NCBI GenBank assembly: GCA_050084985.1
Contig: JBITNC010000002.1
Location: 39,556,001-39,620,000, forward strand
Length of the DNA stretch: 64,000 nt
Source: Nageia nagi
Taxonomy: Eukaryota > Pinophyta
Reading direction: 5' to 3'
Numbering within the stretch: the first letter of the stretch is position 1; every line of letters begins with the position of its first letter. This document shows positions 1 to 13,139 of this stretch, piece by piece. Under the pieces are notes generated by a model. It was not told the DNA's origin, ran no database searches, and was given only the letters and a program-made list of their open reading frames with translations. A program made the position numbers and the translations under genes.

Positions 1-207
1 TTTTCAAATGGATTAAGCTAGAAACTAAATAAAAACAAACCAACAGTAAAGCGCCTAAGAGAATGCTAGAGTTTTTGGTGCATACAAGAGTAATTGCAAC
101 GAAACTCTCTTTGTTATTTCAATTTCGTTGGTCCTGAATGCAAAGCTAACATTCGATTGATAAACTATTTTCCATGCTTGTATTTTTCAAGAAGAAATTC
201 AAAATCT
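1..207 (-). pseudogene. Decayed partial copy of the terminal exon and 3' flank of the 60-kb gene
   Basis: Positions 1-207 align almost base for base with 59,975-60,186. They cover the last ~35 codons of the minus-strand gene at 60 kb, including its stop codon, plus about 115 bp of 3' flank. Homology stops near 207. The left end is cut by the window edge, so the copy may be longer. About half of the substitutions are T here where the 60-kb copy has C, for example in the stretches around 19, 74, 77 and 90. That is the pattern expected from deamination of methylated cytosine in a silenced copy. There is also a one-base and a two-base deletion. I see no further exon next to it, so it is a fragment and not a second gene. 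Confidence 0.8.
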
Positions 208-2480
208 CCATAATGAAAGGGGTGAGATTCAAGAGTCTCAATGAATCCATCATAACATAAAGTCTATTATCAAGAGCAAATTGAAGATTAAGTGTACTAA
301 GTATCCAACATAATGACACTCATGCTATGGCATGCAAACATGGGGAACCATATTACCTGAATGATTGAATGCAAATATAATAGCTATACTTACCAGTAAG
401 AACTCCATGGATTCATTCACAATAGCCCCCTAAAATCATGATAAATGGTTTCAATCACAACAACCCCCTAAAACTAATGTCATACCATCCGATGAATTGA
501 AATTGAATGAAATGATATGTAATGCTATGCCATGTTATGATTATAGTTATATATCTATATACATCATCCATAATCAAATATAATAGTAATATTTACATAC
601 TATTATATCTTCATTATATATTCTAATGAATAAAATGAAATTCACAAGTCAATTTATAATCAAATACAATAGTAAAACATAGAAGGCATTTTGTCAAACA
701 ATTCATAGGAAACTTAAAAACGTAGCTAAATAAAATAGTCCCACAAAAAAGCAAACTGCTCTTTCTCAAAGCATTAACTTACTAAACAATTTATGGGTTT
801 TATTGTACATGATGTCTTCTCACAACCCTCAAAGTTTCAGAACAATCCAAGTTTGTATGAGGGAGTTATGCCCAAAATACAAACAATATATTTTTAGAAA
901 ATTATCAAGAAAAGCTACAATTTTGGAAAAGATTTTTTTAACATCAAATGGGGGAAAAAAAAGTTCAACACTTCTAATATTTCCTCATGAATGAAATGAT
1001 AACATGTTTCAAAATTTATTTTTCAAATTTGACCATTATGAAATTACCCAAATCAAATCAAATGATATCTCTATGATTTGAACAGTGAAACTCATGTTCT
1101 TGAAAAGGAATCACATCCACATCATGGTTCCTCATAATTTCTTGTAATTCAACCCATTATACTATGATAATGATATGATATAGTACGTAAAACTTAAATA
1201 AATCATTTTACCCTCATTAAATGACATTAACTAGTGATGGAATCACCTTACAACATACAACCAAAAAAATTGATCCTCCAAGATTCCCACTTTGAAAGTT
1301 TCTCCATAATTTGATAAAGGTAGGGTTTTAATAACTATGAGGGTTTCTCTACAAATATTCCAAGTGCTTTACAACCAAAACTCCTCTACAACCAGAAGTA
1401 TGGCATTTTTCATATTTTTTCTCCTTTTAACAATGACAACCATCATTTTGATAGATCTTTATGCTAAAACGAAAAGAGGGAGGGTTTCTATCATGGTAGC
1501 CATGATTGCATTTCATATCTTTACCTTTTTTCTTTCTTTCTTCCCATGTGGTTTCAGAATGGGAGTGTTAGGTACATTTATTTTTTCTTTTTTCTTAATC
1601 TCAACCTTAGATTCAATTTTTCCCTAGATCCAACAACTGTGGTAATTTCCAAGCAAATAAGGAATCTTCACCATTTTCCATGTGAGTGGCATATCCAAAA
1701 TGTTTTGTTATCCTTGCTAGGGTAAATATTTTCATATTTTAGAGTTTAAATATATTTCCATGGCCTTGAATGGTTTTTCCTTCAAAAGGAATATTTGTAC
1801 TATATTGTTTACCACATGCAATAAATAAGCTATGTTACTCATAAAATCAACAAAACTTTTAAATAAGTAAACCATATCTTTATTTTTCGGAATAAAATAT
1901 GGCAATGAATCTATAGTGCTAAGATAAATATGTTTATCAATGCAATTCATCATGTAAGATATGAGGTGGTTATGAATAATCCCAAGTAAATTTAATATAC
2001 CATGCTAAGAGTACAAAACATGTGCAAGAAAATTTGCTAGGACTATTTTTCCACCAAATACAAACAATTACGATCAAGGAAATGCAAAATCATTGAGAGG
2101 GGAAGAGAGGATCACGACAATTACTATAACAAATTTTAAAAAATTGCTATACAGAAAAAGGGAGAAAAAATAGGTTTGTGACATAACAAGAGTCAAGGGA
2201 CCCTACACAAATTGATATCAAAGCCACTTCATTTATTAAACCAATTCAGATATATGAATAAAAAATGTAAATAATAAGGAATAAATAGTAAATAATAATA
2301 AGTGAATAATAATAAATACAAATAAATTTAATTAATGAATGTAAATAAGTAGATATAATTAATAATAAATGTATAATTAATTGGTAAGTAATAAATATAA
2401 TTAAGAAATAGTAAATGTAATGTAATAATGTGTAATAAATATAAGTAGTAAACAATAAATGTAATTAATAATTATAATAT
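208..2480. other. AT-rich interval without recognisable gene
   Basis: Short ORFs here (for example 1337-1627 plus and 1732-1953 minus) are hydrophobic or low in complexity and show no domain I recognise. From about 2246 to 2470 the DNA is a TAA/ATAAT-rich low-complexity stretch. I see no structural RNA or transposon terminus. Confidence 0.5.
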
Positions 2481-2484
2481 AATG

Positions 2485-3300
2485 TCATTTTCGTTTGGGT
2501 GACTAATTTTGAGTGATAATTATTCAATCATTTATTTAGTCATTTTTATTTTCTAACCTTGTAATTTTACCTGATGACTAAATTAATATCTTTTTAGTCA
2601 TTTATAATTATGAATTGCAAAAAATTAATACAATTTGATAAATTTTAGTCACGTGACTAAAGTTTTTAGTCACATAGTCATATATCTACCAAAATTCACT
2701 AATAACATAAATATGATGATATTTGAGATGATATACTTTACCTATACTTACCTGCATGGAATAGGTGATTTTGAATTATTTTCTATAACTAAATTTTTTC
2801 TATTTCTAATTTTGAGCTCTAAATTTTTACCTTTTTGATCTTTGATATCTAATTTTTATCATGGCCCTAGCTAAAAACTCACACTGCCCATAGCTGAAAA
2901 TTATATTGCCCCCAATTGAAACTGATATACTAGTACAAAGCTAGCAATATATGACTAAATAAACTCCTAAACATTGTAGATAAATGACTATTTTTGATCA
3001 TGACCATTAGTAGTTTATTGTCGATTATTTATCTCATGACCAAATTTATGACTAAACTATGTTAGTAATTTATTTAATCATTGATTTAGTCATGAATTTA
3101 GTAGTATATTTAGTCATTGATTTAATCATATATTTAATCATTAATTTAATCATTGAATTAGTCATTAATTTAGTTGTATATTTAGTCATGATTTAGTAGT
3201 ATATTTAATCATATATTTAGTCATAATTTAATCGCAATATTTAGTCATTGCATTCATCATATATGTAATCATTGCATTAGTCATAAATTTAATCATTTTT
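2485..3300. repeat. TTAGTCA/TGACTAA-rich repeat block
   Basis: The heptamer TTAGTCA, its complement TGACTAA and close variants (TTAATCA, TTAGTAG) recur about every 12-20 bp, most densely at 3080-3300. A perfect 18-bp palindrome centred on a CACGTG core lies at 2644-2661. The stretch 2555-2705 has a diverged relative at 7214-7375 in the same orientation. A degenerate minisatellite or the end of an unidentified transposable element would fit. Confidence 0.6.
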
Positions 3301-6300
3301 ATTTATTGATTACCATTAGTTGGTAATAAATAAAGTCATGAAATAATTAATTTATTAAATACCATAAATTTTATAATACAAAAATAACATAATATGAAAT
3401 TTGAACTAAAAAAGATAAAACTAAATAAAAATATTACACATTTGAACAAGATACAACAAGCTAAAATTAAAAGATTAATTCAACATCATGATAAATAAAG
3501 GTAATGTGCAATTAAAAAATATTAATAGAAATATATCTATCAAATTATAAAATATCAAAGATGTCTAAGAGTGTATATGTAAATATAATAAAAAATGTCA
3601 AAGTTGTATAAGAGTTTCCAACTCTTTCAAAAACACCTTTATAATTAAAATCTCTAAACAAAAATAAATAAAATACTACATAAAGTAGTGATCCATGATG
3701 TCTAACAACTAGTACATGATAAACATATTGATCAACTACATGGTCATTTTTTGCAAATATTAAGTAGCCATCATGTGAAGGTTCCCTCTTTCTCTTTCAA
3801 GCAAGTAGCTCCATCTATTTTGTCCTCATAAGAAAGGGGTACATTACCTGTAACCTTTAAAATGTTTACATTTGCATCTCTCTTTCCTTTCAAGTTGATT
3901 CCATGTACAATTGATATAGAGTGAATTTATCCAATGCCTACAATATCACCATCAAATGGATCTAATACCTTAACTTTATCCCTTCTTTGAGTTTATCAAT
4001 ACATTTCTTAATAAAGAAAAAAGAATAACACATTATATCAATAAGTTATGAAAGGACACAAATATAAACAATCATTACCATGCATGCATACCAAACACAT
4101 AAGATTATGAGATCATGTTGCACATTTGATTAGTCTGAACTTTATCAAAAAATATTGTCTGCCAGTTTCATAAGTAAAATATAGTTCCTTAGAAATTATT
4201 TAAATAAAATTGTCATGTTATTTCATAAGTAAAATACAATTCCTTAAAAACTAATAGATTACCTCAACACAATATTATTGGGCATGTAAACATATAATCT
4301 CCATTGTTAACATCATTCTTTCTTACTTTGCAACTGACTATTATACTAGGCTATGCAATACAATTATATGTTATACTTTCCACATACATTAATCAGAAAG
4401 TTCCCAATGTTAACAATGATCATAACAAGCACATGAAGATAAATGTATAAATTAAGAGTAATATTTAATTGCTTTTAATTAATACATTGATATGTAACTT
4501 CATTATCCATAAACTGATTTCAAAAGTACAACATAAACTCTGTAATATCATCATAAATAGTTTAGAAACTCAATAAAATAAGTCACTTGCAATATATAGA
4601 ATATAAGAGCCTTCATTATGATCATGGAAGGGTCATATGATACACCTCTCCATAAGATATTCAGCCCATGGATATAAGAATCAATAAGGACTACATATCA
4701 AAATGAAATACATAACAAGAATATGAAATGATACATCACTTGAACATTCAAAATTGAATTCAAACTATCTTTTGTAACCAAAAACTAACAATGCATTAAG
4801 GAGAGCTAATACTTCTATGTAGAATCCCTAAAAGAAGTAGTAACAACAGATGATAAATAGTAACTATTGATCATATTGATATTCACTAGAATCATTCACA
4901 TCATTACACCCATGAATCCAATACCGCTATCATAATTAGCTTCTAAAACACAACATACAAGTTTACAAAACGGTATTATAAATCAAATAAAAATACCATT
5001 TTCTATTTCTAATTTGGAATAATAGCCATGAACATACAAGTGAGTTACAATAATGGGCTCAAATCAAGTTTAAAATTCCTCTCTACAACAAGAGCTAGAA
5101 CAAGCATGCAATCACTAAATGATAGAAATGGTTCAAGCTAGAAGTCTTCAACTAGGGTTCTATCTCTAAAAAAATAAATACAATTGAGTGTGATATTTTG
5201 CAATCTCAATGAGTTTAGGATTCAACTAAAAATGCCAATAAATTTTTTGTAAAGAATTGGAACACCATCTACATGCAAGTTAGTATCCTTGGAAAGGCAT
5301 GCATACAAGGAGGACTAACAAATTTAACTTCCAAAATGAAATAACAGGAATGACATGTAGCTGAGAAGATATGATGTGGTAAAGTATGATTCTTTTATGC
5401 AACATGTGTCTAAAAATGTAATGGAGGAATAATATTCAAAAAAATGTAGTAAGTATATCCATCCATCCATGCAAAATGAGTATTGTAGAACCAATTTAAA
5501 AATCATACATATTCATTCAAAGTAGATGATACTAACATAAATAAATGATACATAATGCATATCCATTGTATCTTTATTTTAAACATATTTCAATTAGTTT
5601 TTGAACTGGTTTACAATTTTTGCATTTGAAAAGAAAGGTGTTGGGGATTTATTTATCATGGATACAATCTCAAATTGTACCATGATCATGGCTGCCTACA
5701 TTTCTGTTCCTAACAAATTAAATCCATTCCTATAACTTATCAAATGTACAAGAAAAATAGTCTAAATCCTCATAGGATTGTTCCATAATTATGTTTCAGA
5801 ATTAAGCATGTTTTAAAATGCAATAATTACAAAAATTAAATGTTTCTTATTATTTTTGTAATGATACTTGTGCTATGGTGTTTCTTTCCAAGATCAATCA
5901 TTGGCAAAATTAGTCAAAACCTAAAAATTTCCTCAATCCTTAGCCAAATGAAACTCTTTTCTAAAATCATATGGACCCAATTTTAGCCTCATGAACTTCA
6001 TAAGGATAGGGTTCTAAATCCTTAAACTGAACCTAAACAATGAGAAACTAGCATAATACAAATCACTAGCAATTTGGTGCTCACAGGCTCAAAGAAAAAA
6101 AAATTTAATTATGTTAAGAAATGAAACTCCAACATAGATTTAATCAAAATAAAAGTTTGCTTGCTTACTTTAATGATTAAATAAGTACCCATCATGAGTT
6201 TGAGCCAAGACACGAATTTGTTCTCAAAAATGCAAAAATATCAGTCAAATATTGAAGGAAAACTCATCCAAAATTGATTCCAAGTAGAGATGAACTAAAT

Positions 6301-7190
6301 AAGATGATTCCTAAGTCTCCTTGTAGCCAAAATGACACTACTTAGGAAATAATCAAATAATGAACTTAGGGTTTGAGTTTTCAAACCCTTATGAATCATA
6401 TTGAAGCACAAGAAAGATCCCACGATGAGTAGATTTCATTTTCAACCTTCCCTCATGGCACCAAGATGCCCTTTCATCCCCAAAATTATGATTTGCAATA
6501 CCAAAAAGCTCCCACAATGTGGGTATAATAGATTCACCATATTTTTTACACCCCCATGTAATTTTTCATTCTAAAATAATTAATGGAGTAGGAGAAATCA
6601 ACTTGTAGGCTCAAAAACCTGCTCACAAACCCATCCATGGCGGCCTAAAATAGTTCATTTGGCTTCTACAATCATGGTGGCTAGGGTTTTCCTCTCATCT
6701 CTCTTTCTCCCACCTTCCAAACATTGTAAGCCAAATGATTAGGGTTTCAATGAACATGGAGGCTTTTGTTTTTCTAATTTTGTTTTCACTTTCCAAGCTA
6801 GATACTCAATGCTTGGAGAAAAATTAAGACATTTAATTTATTCCCCTCATGTTTAAAATACAATTCCTTTGTCATGGTTAAAACACGCAATGCACTCCCT
6901 TATAATTCAGGGTTTATTTATTTATTTTTAAATTTAAATCTAAAACTAAAAGACCCCCTATAATTTATTTTATTTTTGTTGATCTACCTTGACTTCTAAA
7001 TGCCAAGTATACGAATGGTACTATGTTTTTAAGAACCTTACACCATGTTAATACCAAAAAACATTTACATCAAACATTTTCCTTCATTTCCTACCTTATA
7101 AACATTACCTTGGAAATTAAAGCTATTTTAAGTAAATTTTAAAACAATAAATTTGACTTTTACTATCGAAAGATGCGAAAGGAGCAAAAT
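3301..7190. other. AT-rich interval, no gene seen
   Basis: I scanned the reading frames for long open stretches and known transposon motifs and found none. ORFs are under 65 codons and low in complexity. The interval lies between the two TTAGTCA-rich repeats, so it could be the interior of an unknown decayed element. Confidence 0.4.
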
Positions 7191-7213
7191 AAAAAGCAGT
7201 TATGACATGATTT

Positions 7214-7395
7214 TACCTTGTGATTTTACCTAATGAATAAATTAATCATCTTTTTAGTCATTTATAATTACAAATTGTAAAAAACATAGTACAATTTGAT
7301 CAATTTTAGTCATGTGACTAATAGTTTTAATCACATGACTAAAATTTTATTCAAATAGTCATATATCTAACAAAAGTCTACTAGTGATACTGCCC
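7214..7395. repeat. Second copy of the TTAGTCA-type repeat
   Basis: This stretch matches 2555-2705 over roughly 150 bp in the same orientation, including the GTCA(C/T)GTGAC palindromic centre and the phrase CATATATCTA. A following stretch (TGCCCCCAA at 7390) also has a counterpart near 2908. The two copies lie about 4.7 kb apart. Confidence 0.6.
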
Positions 7396-8440
7396 CCAAC
7401 TGAGACAATATCCACCTTATCTTGATTTTTCTTTTTTTTTTTTATTTTTATTTTTTTGATAAAATGCAACTAATATGGGATGCATAACTAGACACAAGAC
7501 TAACTTATACATGAGATATTTGATTAGAATGGTAAATTTGAGAATCTTGATGATAGATAGAGATAAGAAAAATGTTTGGTGAAAGAAGAAAACTTGATGA
7601 AATGATGAGGATGAAAAGATGAAAAATAAAATAAGAAGAAATAGAACATGATTGAAAATATGAATATGCGAAGATAACATGATTAAAACTTAATAAAAAA
7701 TTTCATGGTTACCAAATACATGCAAGGGACTAACTCATGATATGCAACCTATATGAAATGCATCCTATATGATATGTAAAATTAGAAATTATAATATACT
7801 AGAGAGTGGTGGAACCACCACCATATTTAGCATATTTATCCATGAGAAAATACATTTCTTTGTTTAGATTGTCCATTGCATTTTCTTTACGTTGAGTTGT
7901 TGTTGTCTTAAGAAGATCAATAGTTTCAAGTTTTGCTAATGGATACAATGTGTTGAATGTTCCTATTTGAAAAAATATACTAAGGAGTTCAATATTAAAT
8001 TGATACTTTTCAAAAGGTCAATCTTTTTGCATTCTATATTCTTATAGCTGAATCTCAATTGGATCTAATTGGACTAAAAAAAATATTATGTTCTACTGAC
8101 CAGATGTTTCTTTTTCTACCTTCGATGGTGGATCAAAGTTTATGACATGGGCACCCTATTTAAGTTTTTCTATGGTGTGGGAATCTTGTGGTTTTGAATT
8201 TTCCTAAGATATTAACTTTTTCCAACATTATTTTGGTTTTTATTATTGAGGTTGAGTTTGAATTTGAGGTTTAGGTTTATGTTTGAGGTTGAGGTTTTTG
8301 GTTTTGTATTTCATCTTTCTCAATTTTTTTGCATATGGATCTTCTAATAATGAATCTAGTTCTTTCCTTATATTGCATGATATTTTTTTAAATCAAGATC
8401 AGTATAAATACCTAACATTAAATAAGGATTAGCTAATATA
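7396..8440. other. AT-rich interval with low-complexity tracts
   Basis: A T-rich tract at 7425-7460 and purine-rich stretches follow the repeat. The 87-codon minus-strand ORF (7417-7680) is composition-driven (K, F, L, S runs). No gene is supported. Confidence 0.4.
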
Positions 8441-8446
8441 TGGTCT

Positions 8447-8809
8447 TTAATTTTCTTGAGATGAAAGATTTTCAAATGCAATATCATACACTTCATATTT
8501 ATCCATAGCATCATTTATATATGTCTCAAAATCTATATCAACAGTAAAATCATCATCGCTATCAATGTCACTATCATTATCATTATCATTATTTTGATTT
8601 TCTATGATTGATACATTGTTTTGCACATCATCATCATTTGCACTAATTAAGTATGAATTTGATAAACTAATTTCATCATAAGATTGTTTGCTATTGTTAC
8701 TTTGCACAACATCCATATCCTTAGGTATGTCTTATTTATGAGAAGATGCAAATATATTACTTATCATATTTAAATATTCATGGAAACCACTTCTAGTTGT
8801 AATATCCAT
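8447..8809 (-). pseudogene. Acidic ORF interrupted by one stop, function unknown
   Basis: Read on the minus strand, an 89-codon frame from the ATG at 8716 extends upstream in frame, across one TAA, to another ATG near 8809. The product is rich in Asp, Asn and Ser, with an N/D-rich run followed by an acidic FTVDIDFETYINDAMDKYEV-like segment. Part of the acidity comes from GATAAT-type simple repeats, but the C-terminal half has ordinary composition and looks as if it was once coding. I recognise no domain. A fragment of a transposon protein is possible. Confidence 0.3.
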
Positions 8810-9279
8810 GGTAAAATGCAAGATCTAGTGTTTTGCGTAAAACTTTAAGAAATATGATAAAATAAGCACTTTTACATTATACAAAATTAAAACTTAATTG
8901 CTAGCATAGCATGTATATTTTATGGTGTGGGACATGTTTTATGATGCTAGAACTTTCAAAATTTAATTTTTTATGCAAAAATATTTTATTTGAAAATCTC
9001 TAAAATTCTTGACAAAAATGCATGCAATAAGCCCAAATTAATCTCAAAATGTTGCCCACTATGATGACCTATGGTTTTGGCAAGTTTTTATCATGAAACA
9101 AGTCATTAAATAGTTGTAAAATATTTTTAAAATTTATGATTTTTCAATGTAACATGTTTTGCAAAACATTTTCCAAAATTGATCAAAATATACAAATCTA
9201 GACTTAGAAAAAAAAATCAATTATATTTATCTATTTTTTCTTATTCTATTTTGCATCTCCTACACATGCACAAGGAGTT

Positions 9280-9760
9280 TTGGCCCATGGCCCTAGTTCT
9301 ATTTGTAATACTTTATTGCTTTTTCATTCATGGACTACGGATTTTTCAATAGCTAATGATGTATCCCTTAAGGTTCATGTATGGTTGAATTCCTTGATTT
9401 ACCTTTACCTTTATGGCCTCATTTTTAGCATATTATAGCTCCTCTTAGAGAAATTATCTACTAAGATAAGGATAATTTTTTTTTGCTTGCCCTCACCATC
9501 ATTACTATGTGAAGGTTGACTTGTCTCAAGACCTTTAGCATCATGTTGATATTTAGATAGGAGAGACTAATTTCCATCAAAAAGTATATTATATTAATAT
9601 AAAAAATACCTATTATATGTGTCATTCCAATACCCATATGATTTGTGAGTGTCCTTTGATGGAAGGTAATTTTAAGCCTAAGAAAGTGATTATAATTCAC
9701 CCCTAGTGGAAAGAATCCCAAGCCTACTCAGGGGGAATAGTCCATTCTTACTCATAAAGG
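9280..9760 (+). pseudogene. LINE ORF1 (gag-like) remnant
   Basis: In shifting frames the plus strand reads as the DUF4283-type region of plant L1 ORF1 (phrases such as ANDVSLKVHVWLNSL). A knuckle follows in which the CX2C-X4-H-X4-C pattern is only partly kept (CHSNTHMICECPL). Frameshifts and stops are frequent. In L1 elements this protein binds the element's RNA. Confidence 0.5.
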
Positions 9761-10203
9761 CAAGAATGGAAAAAATAGTAACATTTCCAATGGTAAAATT
9801 TCTACTATAGAAGGTGGTTTTGGTTGGGTAACACTTCTAATGATACTAGAAAATAATTTTGTTCATAAAGGTGGTTCTATTATAGTCCTTCAAGTTCCTT
9901 CATCTCAATTGGTTAAGACTCCATCGACACTTATGTTGCACCTGATAATGATTTTCTCATAATCCTAGTATATGGTTATTGTTTAATCTCCTCCTTGAGG
10001 GTGGGAAATCTTTCAGACACATGGTGGCTGAAAGTCCCATAGGCCTCCCTATTGTTCTTTTCATCCAAAGAAATGTTACCATTTTACTCTGATTTTGAAT
10101 GACCAAGATGGTATTTTGAGTAATCCTTATGAATTACTCTTTGGGTTTAAGGACTCAAAGGAGGTGGAAACCGAAATCATGGATCGTTTTTTTAAATATT
10201 TTT

Positions 10204-10983
10204 ATGTCATGAAATGTTAGAGGGTTGTTGAACCCTACTCATAAATATTTCATCCAAAATGAGATTATTACTTGCATGCATTAGTTAGGTGCATTAGGTG
10301 TTTTATGTTTACAAGAAATCAAGGTGTCAGGTTTCTATTTGTAGTCAGTTTGCATGTGATTTAGCTGAAGAGCCACTTTTATATTACTAATCATTATGAT
10401 AGAAATGGTGTTGTTTCTTTTTTTATTGCTAAAGGTGGCATTCCCATTTTGTTATCAGAGAATCAATCCCACCAACCAAGTTGTGTGGGTCATTCTCAAG
10501 TTAGCTGGTACATCCTTTGGTATTCTAAATATTTATGCTTCTAATAATGTGTCTAAGCATTGTTCATTATGGTATTGGATCATCATTTCTCTACCTCAAG
10601 CCATATGGGTACTATGTAGGGACTCTAATATGATTGAGCATGCCTCTGATAAGATTAGTATTCATCTTGCCAAGTGGCCTAATGGGAATAATCATGCTTG
10701 GTACTTCATGCAAAGTAAATTAGGTTTTATCGACCCTAATGCTTATTTTGTACAAATTGATTTTCCATGTTATCTTTGGTACACATGGTCCAATTTCCAA
10801 GTTGGAGATGCTCGTATCATATTTCATCTTGATCATACCATGTTTTTTGATAAAAAAATGTCTCACATCCATTGGCATAACAACTCGATGCTATTTGTAG
10901 AAGTCATGCCAAACACCACCACCTCAAATCATGCATCGATTCAATTCACCATTACTCATGATCATCTACCTTCTATGCAATGA
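10204..10983 (+). pseudogene. LINE endonuclease domain remnant
   Basis: The domain opens with S-*-NVRGLLNP, in which the tryptophan of the usual SWNVRGL is a TGA stop. It continues with CLQEIKVSGF, which carries the catalytic Glu. An uninterrupted 195-codon stretch (10,396-10,983) then contains FGILNIYAS, a degenerate RDSNM where GDFNM is expected, and TWSNF and LDH-like motifs of the EEP fold. In an active LINE this enzyme nicks target DNA. Loss of the first Trp codon and of the GD pair means it is dead. Confidence 0.75.
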
Positions 10984-11559
10984 ATGAATTAGTTCTTCCT
11001 AAACATATCATTTCTAAATTCTCCTATGATAATTGTTGTTATTCATCATATTTGAAACTTAGTTCCCTACCCAGCTGGCATTACTAAACACATTAAGTGG
11101 TGGAATTGTTCTATATCGTGCATAATGATGTTGCTTCTCATCCTTGGGATGAAGGTTGCTAAATCCAAATGATGTTCTAATGCTGATTTATAGGAGGAAT
11201 TGATCATAGTTATGCCTTAGTTGGAAGTTGATCCTCTCTATTGCACCTCAATCTTAGGATACTTAAATTTACCAAGAGATTAAGATTGCAGACATCTATG
11301 ACACTCAAGGTGCTCAAATTAAAGCCAAAATGCATTAGCTTAAATTGGATGATAAAGTGACTAAGGAGTTTTTGAATCGGATCCAACCCATTTTCAAGCT
11401 ACTCAATTCAAATTCCTTCTTGATGGTCAAAATTGAGTCACCTCTATTATTGACATATCCAAGGTTTTTAAGCAATATTATTCTCAATTTTTGCTTTGTA
11501 GCAATCCAACACTCAAACCCTTGAGGCTATTTCTACCTATATGGATGTCATGCCCAATA

Positions 11560-12830
11560 AATTATCTACATATAAATGGTTAGAGTGTGACCAACTATTT
11601 CTATTGGATGATTTAAAAGAGGCTCCAACTCAAGTGGCCAATGATAAAGCTCTAAGTTTAGATGGTTTCCCCTATGAGTTTTTTAAAAATATTTGGGATA
11701 TGATTGGCCCTGACCTTCTTAAAGTTTATCAATAAGCTATGAATTGTGGGTCTTTGGGAAAATTCATCAATAAGGGAGTGATTAAGTTTATTCCCAAACC
11801 AAGTGATCCTAAAATTATTACAAATTGGTGGCCCAGTACTCTTTTAAATATCAGGTATAATATCATAGCTAAAGCTCTTGCTTTAAAGCTATGACCTCTT
11901 ATTCCTTTGATTGTTGGACCTAAGAAAAATGGTTTCATAAAAGGTCATTATATTATTGATAATTTTTTAGCTATATGGGAAGGAATTCAGTGGGCTAGGA
12001 TTAACTAGCGACCTACTCTTTTTGTTAATATTGATTTTGAGAAGGATTATGATAGAATTGAGTGATAATTTATTCTTGACATGCTCAAAGCTCTCAAGTT
12101 TGGGCAATATTTCATTCAATGAATCCACGTGTTATTTCAAGATGTAGTTGTTGTGCTTTCCATTAATAGTTCACATTCCTCTTCTATTAGTCTATTTCAT
12201 TTTGTACATCAAGGTTTCCCTCTGGCCCCTTTTAACAATTGAAGCCTTTGGTTATTTTTTGTCTCAACAAGTATTTGTTATTAATATTAAGGATATCTCT
12301 CTCCCTTTTTCCCAGTCCCAGCTTATTAATGTTTATTTTGCATATGACTCTTTCTTGACTCTGAAAGAGGAAGAGAAGTTTATTCATCATGTCATTTCTT
12401 ATCTTAATACCTTTTTCCAAGCTTCAAGTTCAAGTGTACAATGGCATAAGAATTCTTGTTATTGATAGTTTGCCAATGATATGCCCTCTTGGATTTAGGA
12501 TTTTCAATGGCATTGGAATACTCTTGGGGAAGTGTCTAAATTTTGAGGTATCCCTTTTGCTTTTTATTCATCCCCTACCAATCTTTGGTCTGTTGTGGTT
12601 CAAAAAGTTGAACAAAAATTGGAGTGTTGGTTTACTAAGAAGCTCTCTTTAACTGGTAAGTTTAAAATTTATTCTAAGGTTTTGGTTGCCACTCATATTT
12701 ATTACTACTCTTATTGGGTCCCCTCTAAGAATTGCTTGCTCAAACTTGATTGGTTGATTAAGGATTTTCTTTGGTCCAATTCTAAAGACAAAAGGGGGTT
12801 TCATAGGGTTTCCTAGGAAAATTTTTACCT
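11560..12830 (+). pseudogene. LINE reverse transcriptase remnant
   Basis: Recognisable RT blocks in order are SLDGFPYEFFK (about 11,655-11,690), GVIKFIPKPSDPKIITNW-P-TLLN (about 11,775-11,850), GFIKGHYIIDN (about 11,930-11,965), FVNIDFEKDYDRIE (12,021-12,062, motif A) and a YADD-type box. That box reads FAYDS at about 12,337-12,351, so the first catalytic Asp is Tyr. At least eight stops or frameshifts break the domain. Confidence 0.8.
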
Positions 12831-13139
12831 CTCTCATTCTTTAGGTGATATAGGTATTTTTAATTTCCATAGATAAAGTACTTCCCTCTATACCAAATGG
12901 CTTGTTCAAGTTATTTTAGGAGAAGATTCCTAGAAGGTTTTATTTTGGTATTCTATTTGTACAAGGCTTACTCTAAACTATTGAGCTTGGAAGGGTATGG
13001 GATTTGCTTCCCTCCTTATTGCTCTGATTTTAACCACCATTTTTGGCTCTTTGGTTATCAAAAGTATTTGGAAAGAATGAGAGAAAATTAAACCTTTACT
13101 TCAATGGAAAGGTTTGGATTCTTGTAAGAGTTTTTTCCT

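Noticed and set aside
2246-2455. 69-codon minus ORF rich in Ile, Tyr and Leu
   Set aside because: Produced by a TAA/ATAAT-rich low-complexity tract; no coding signal.
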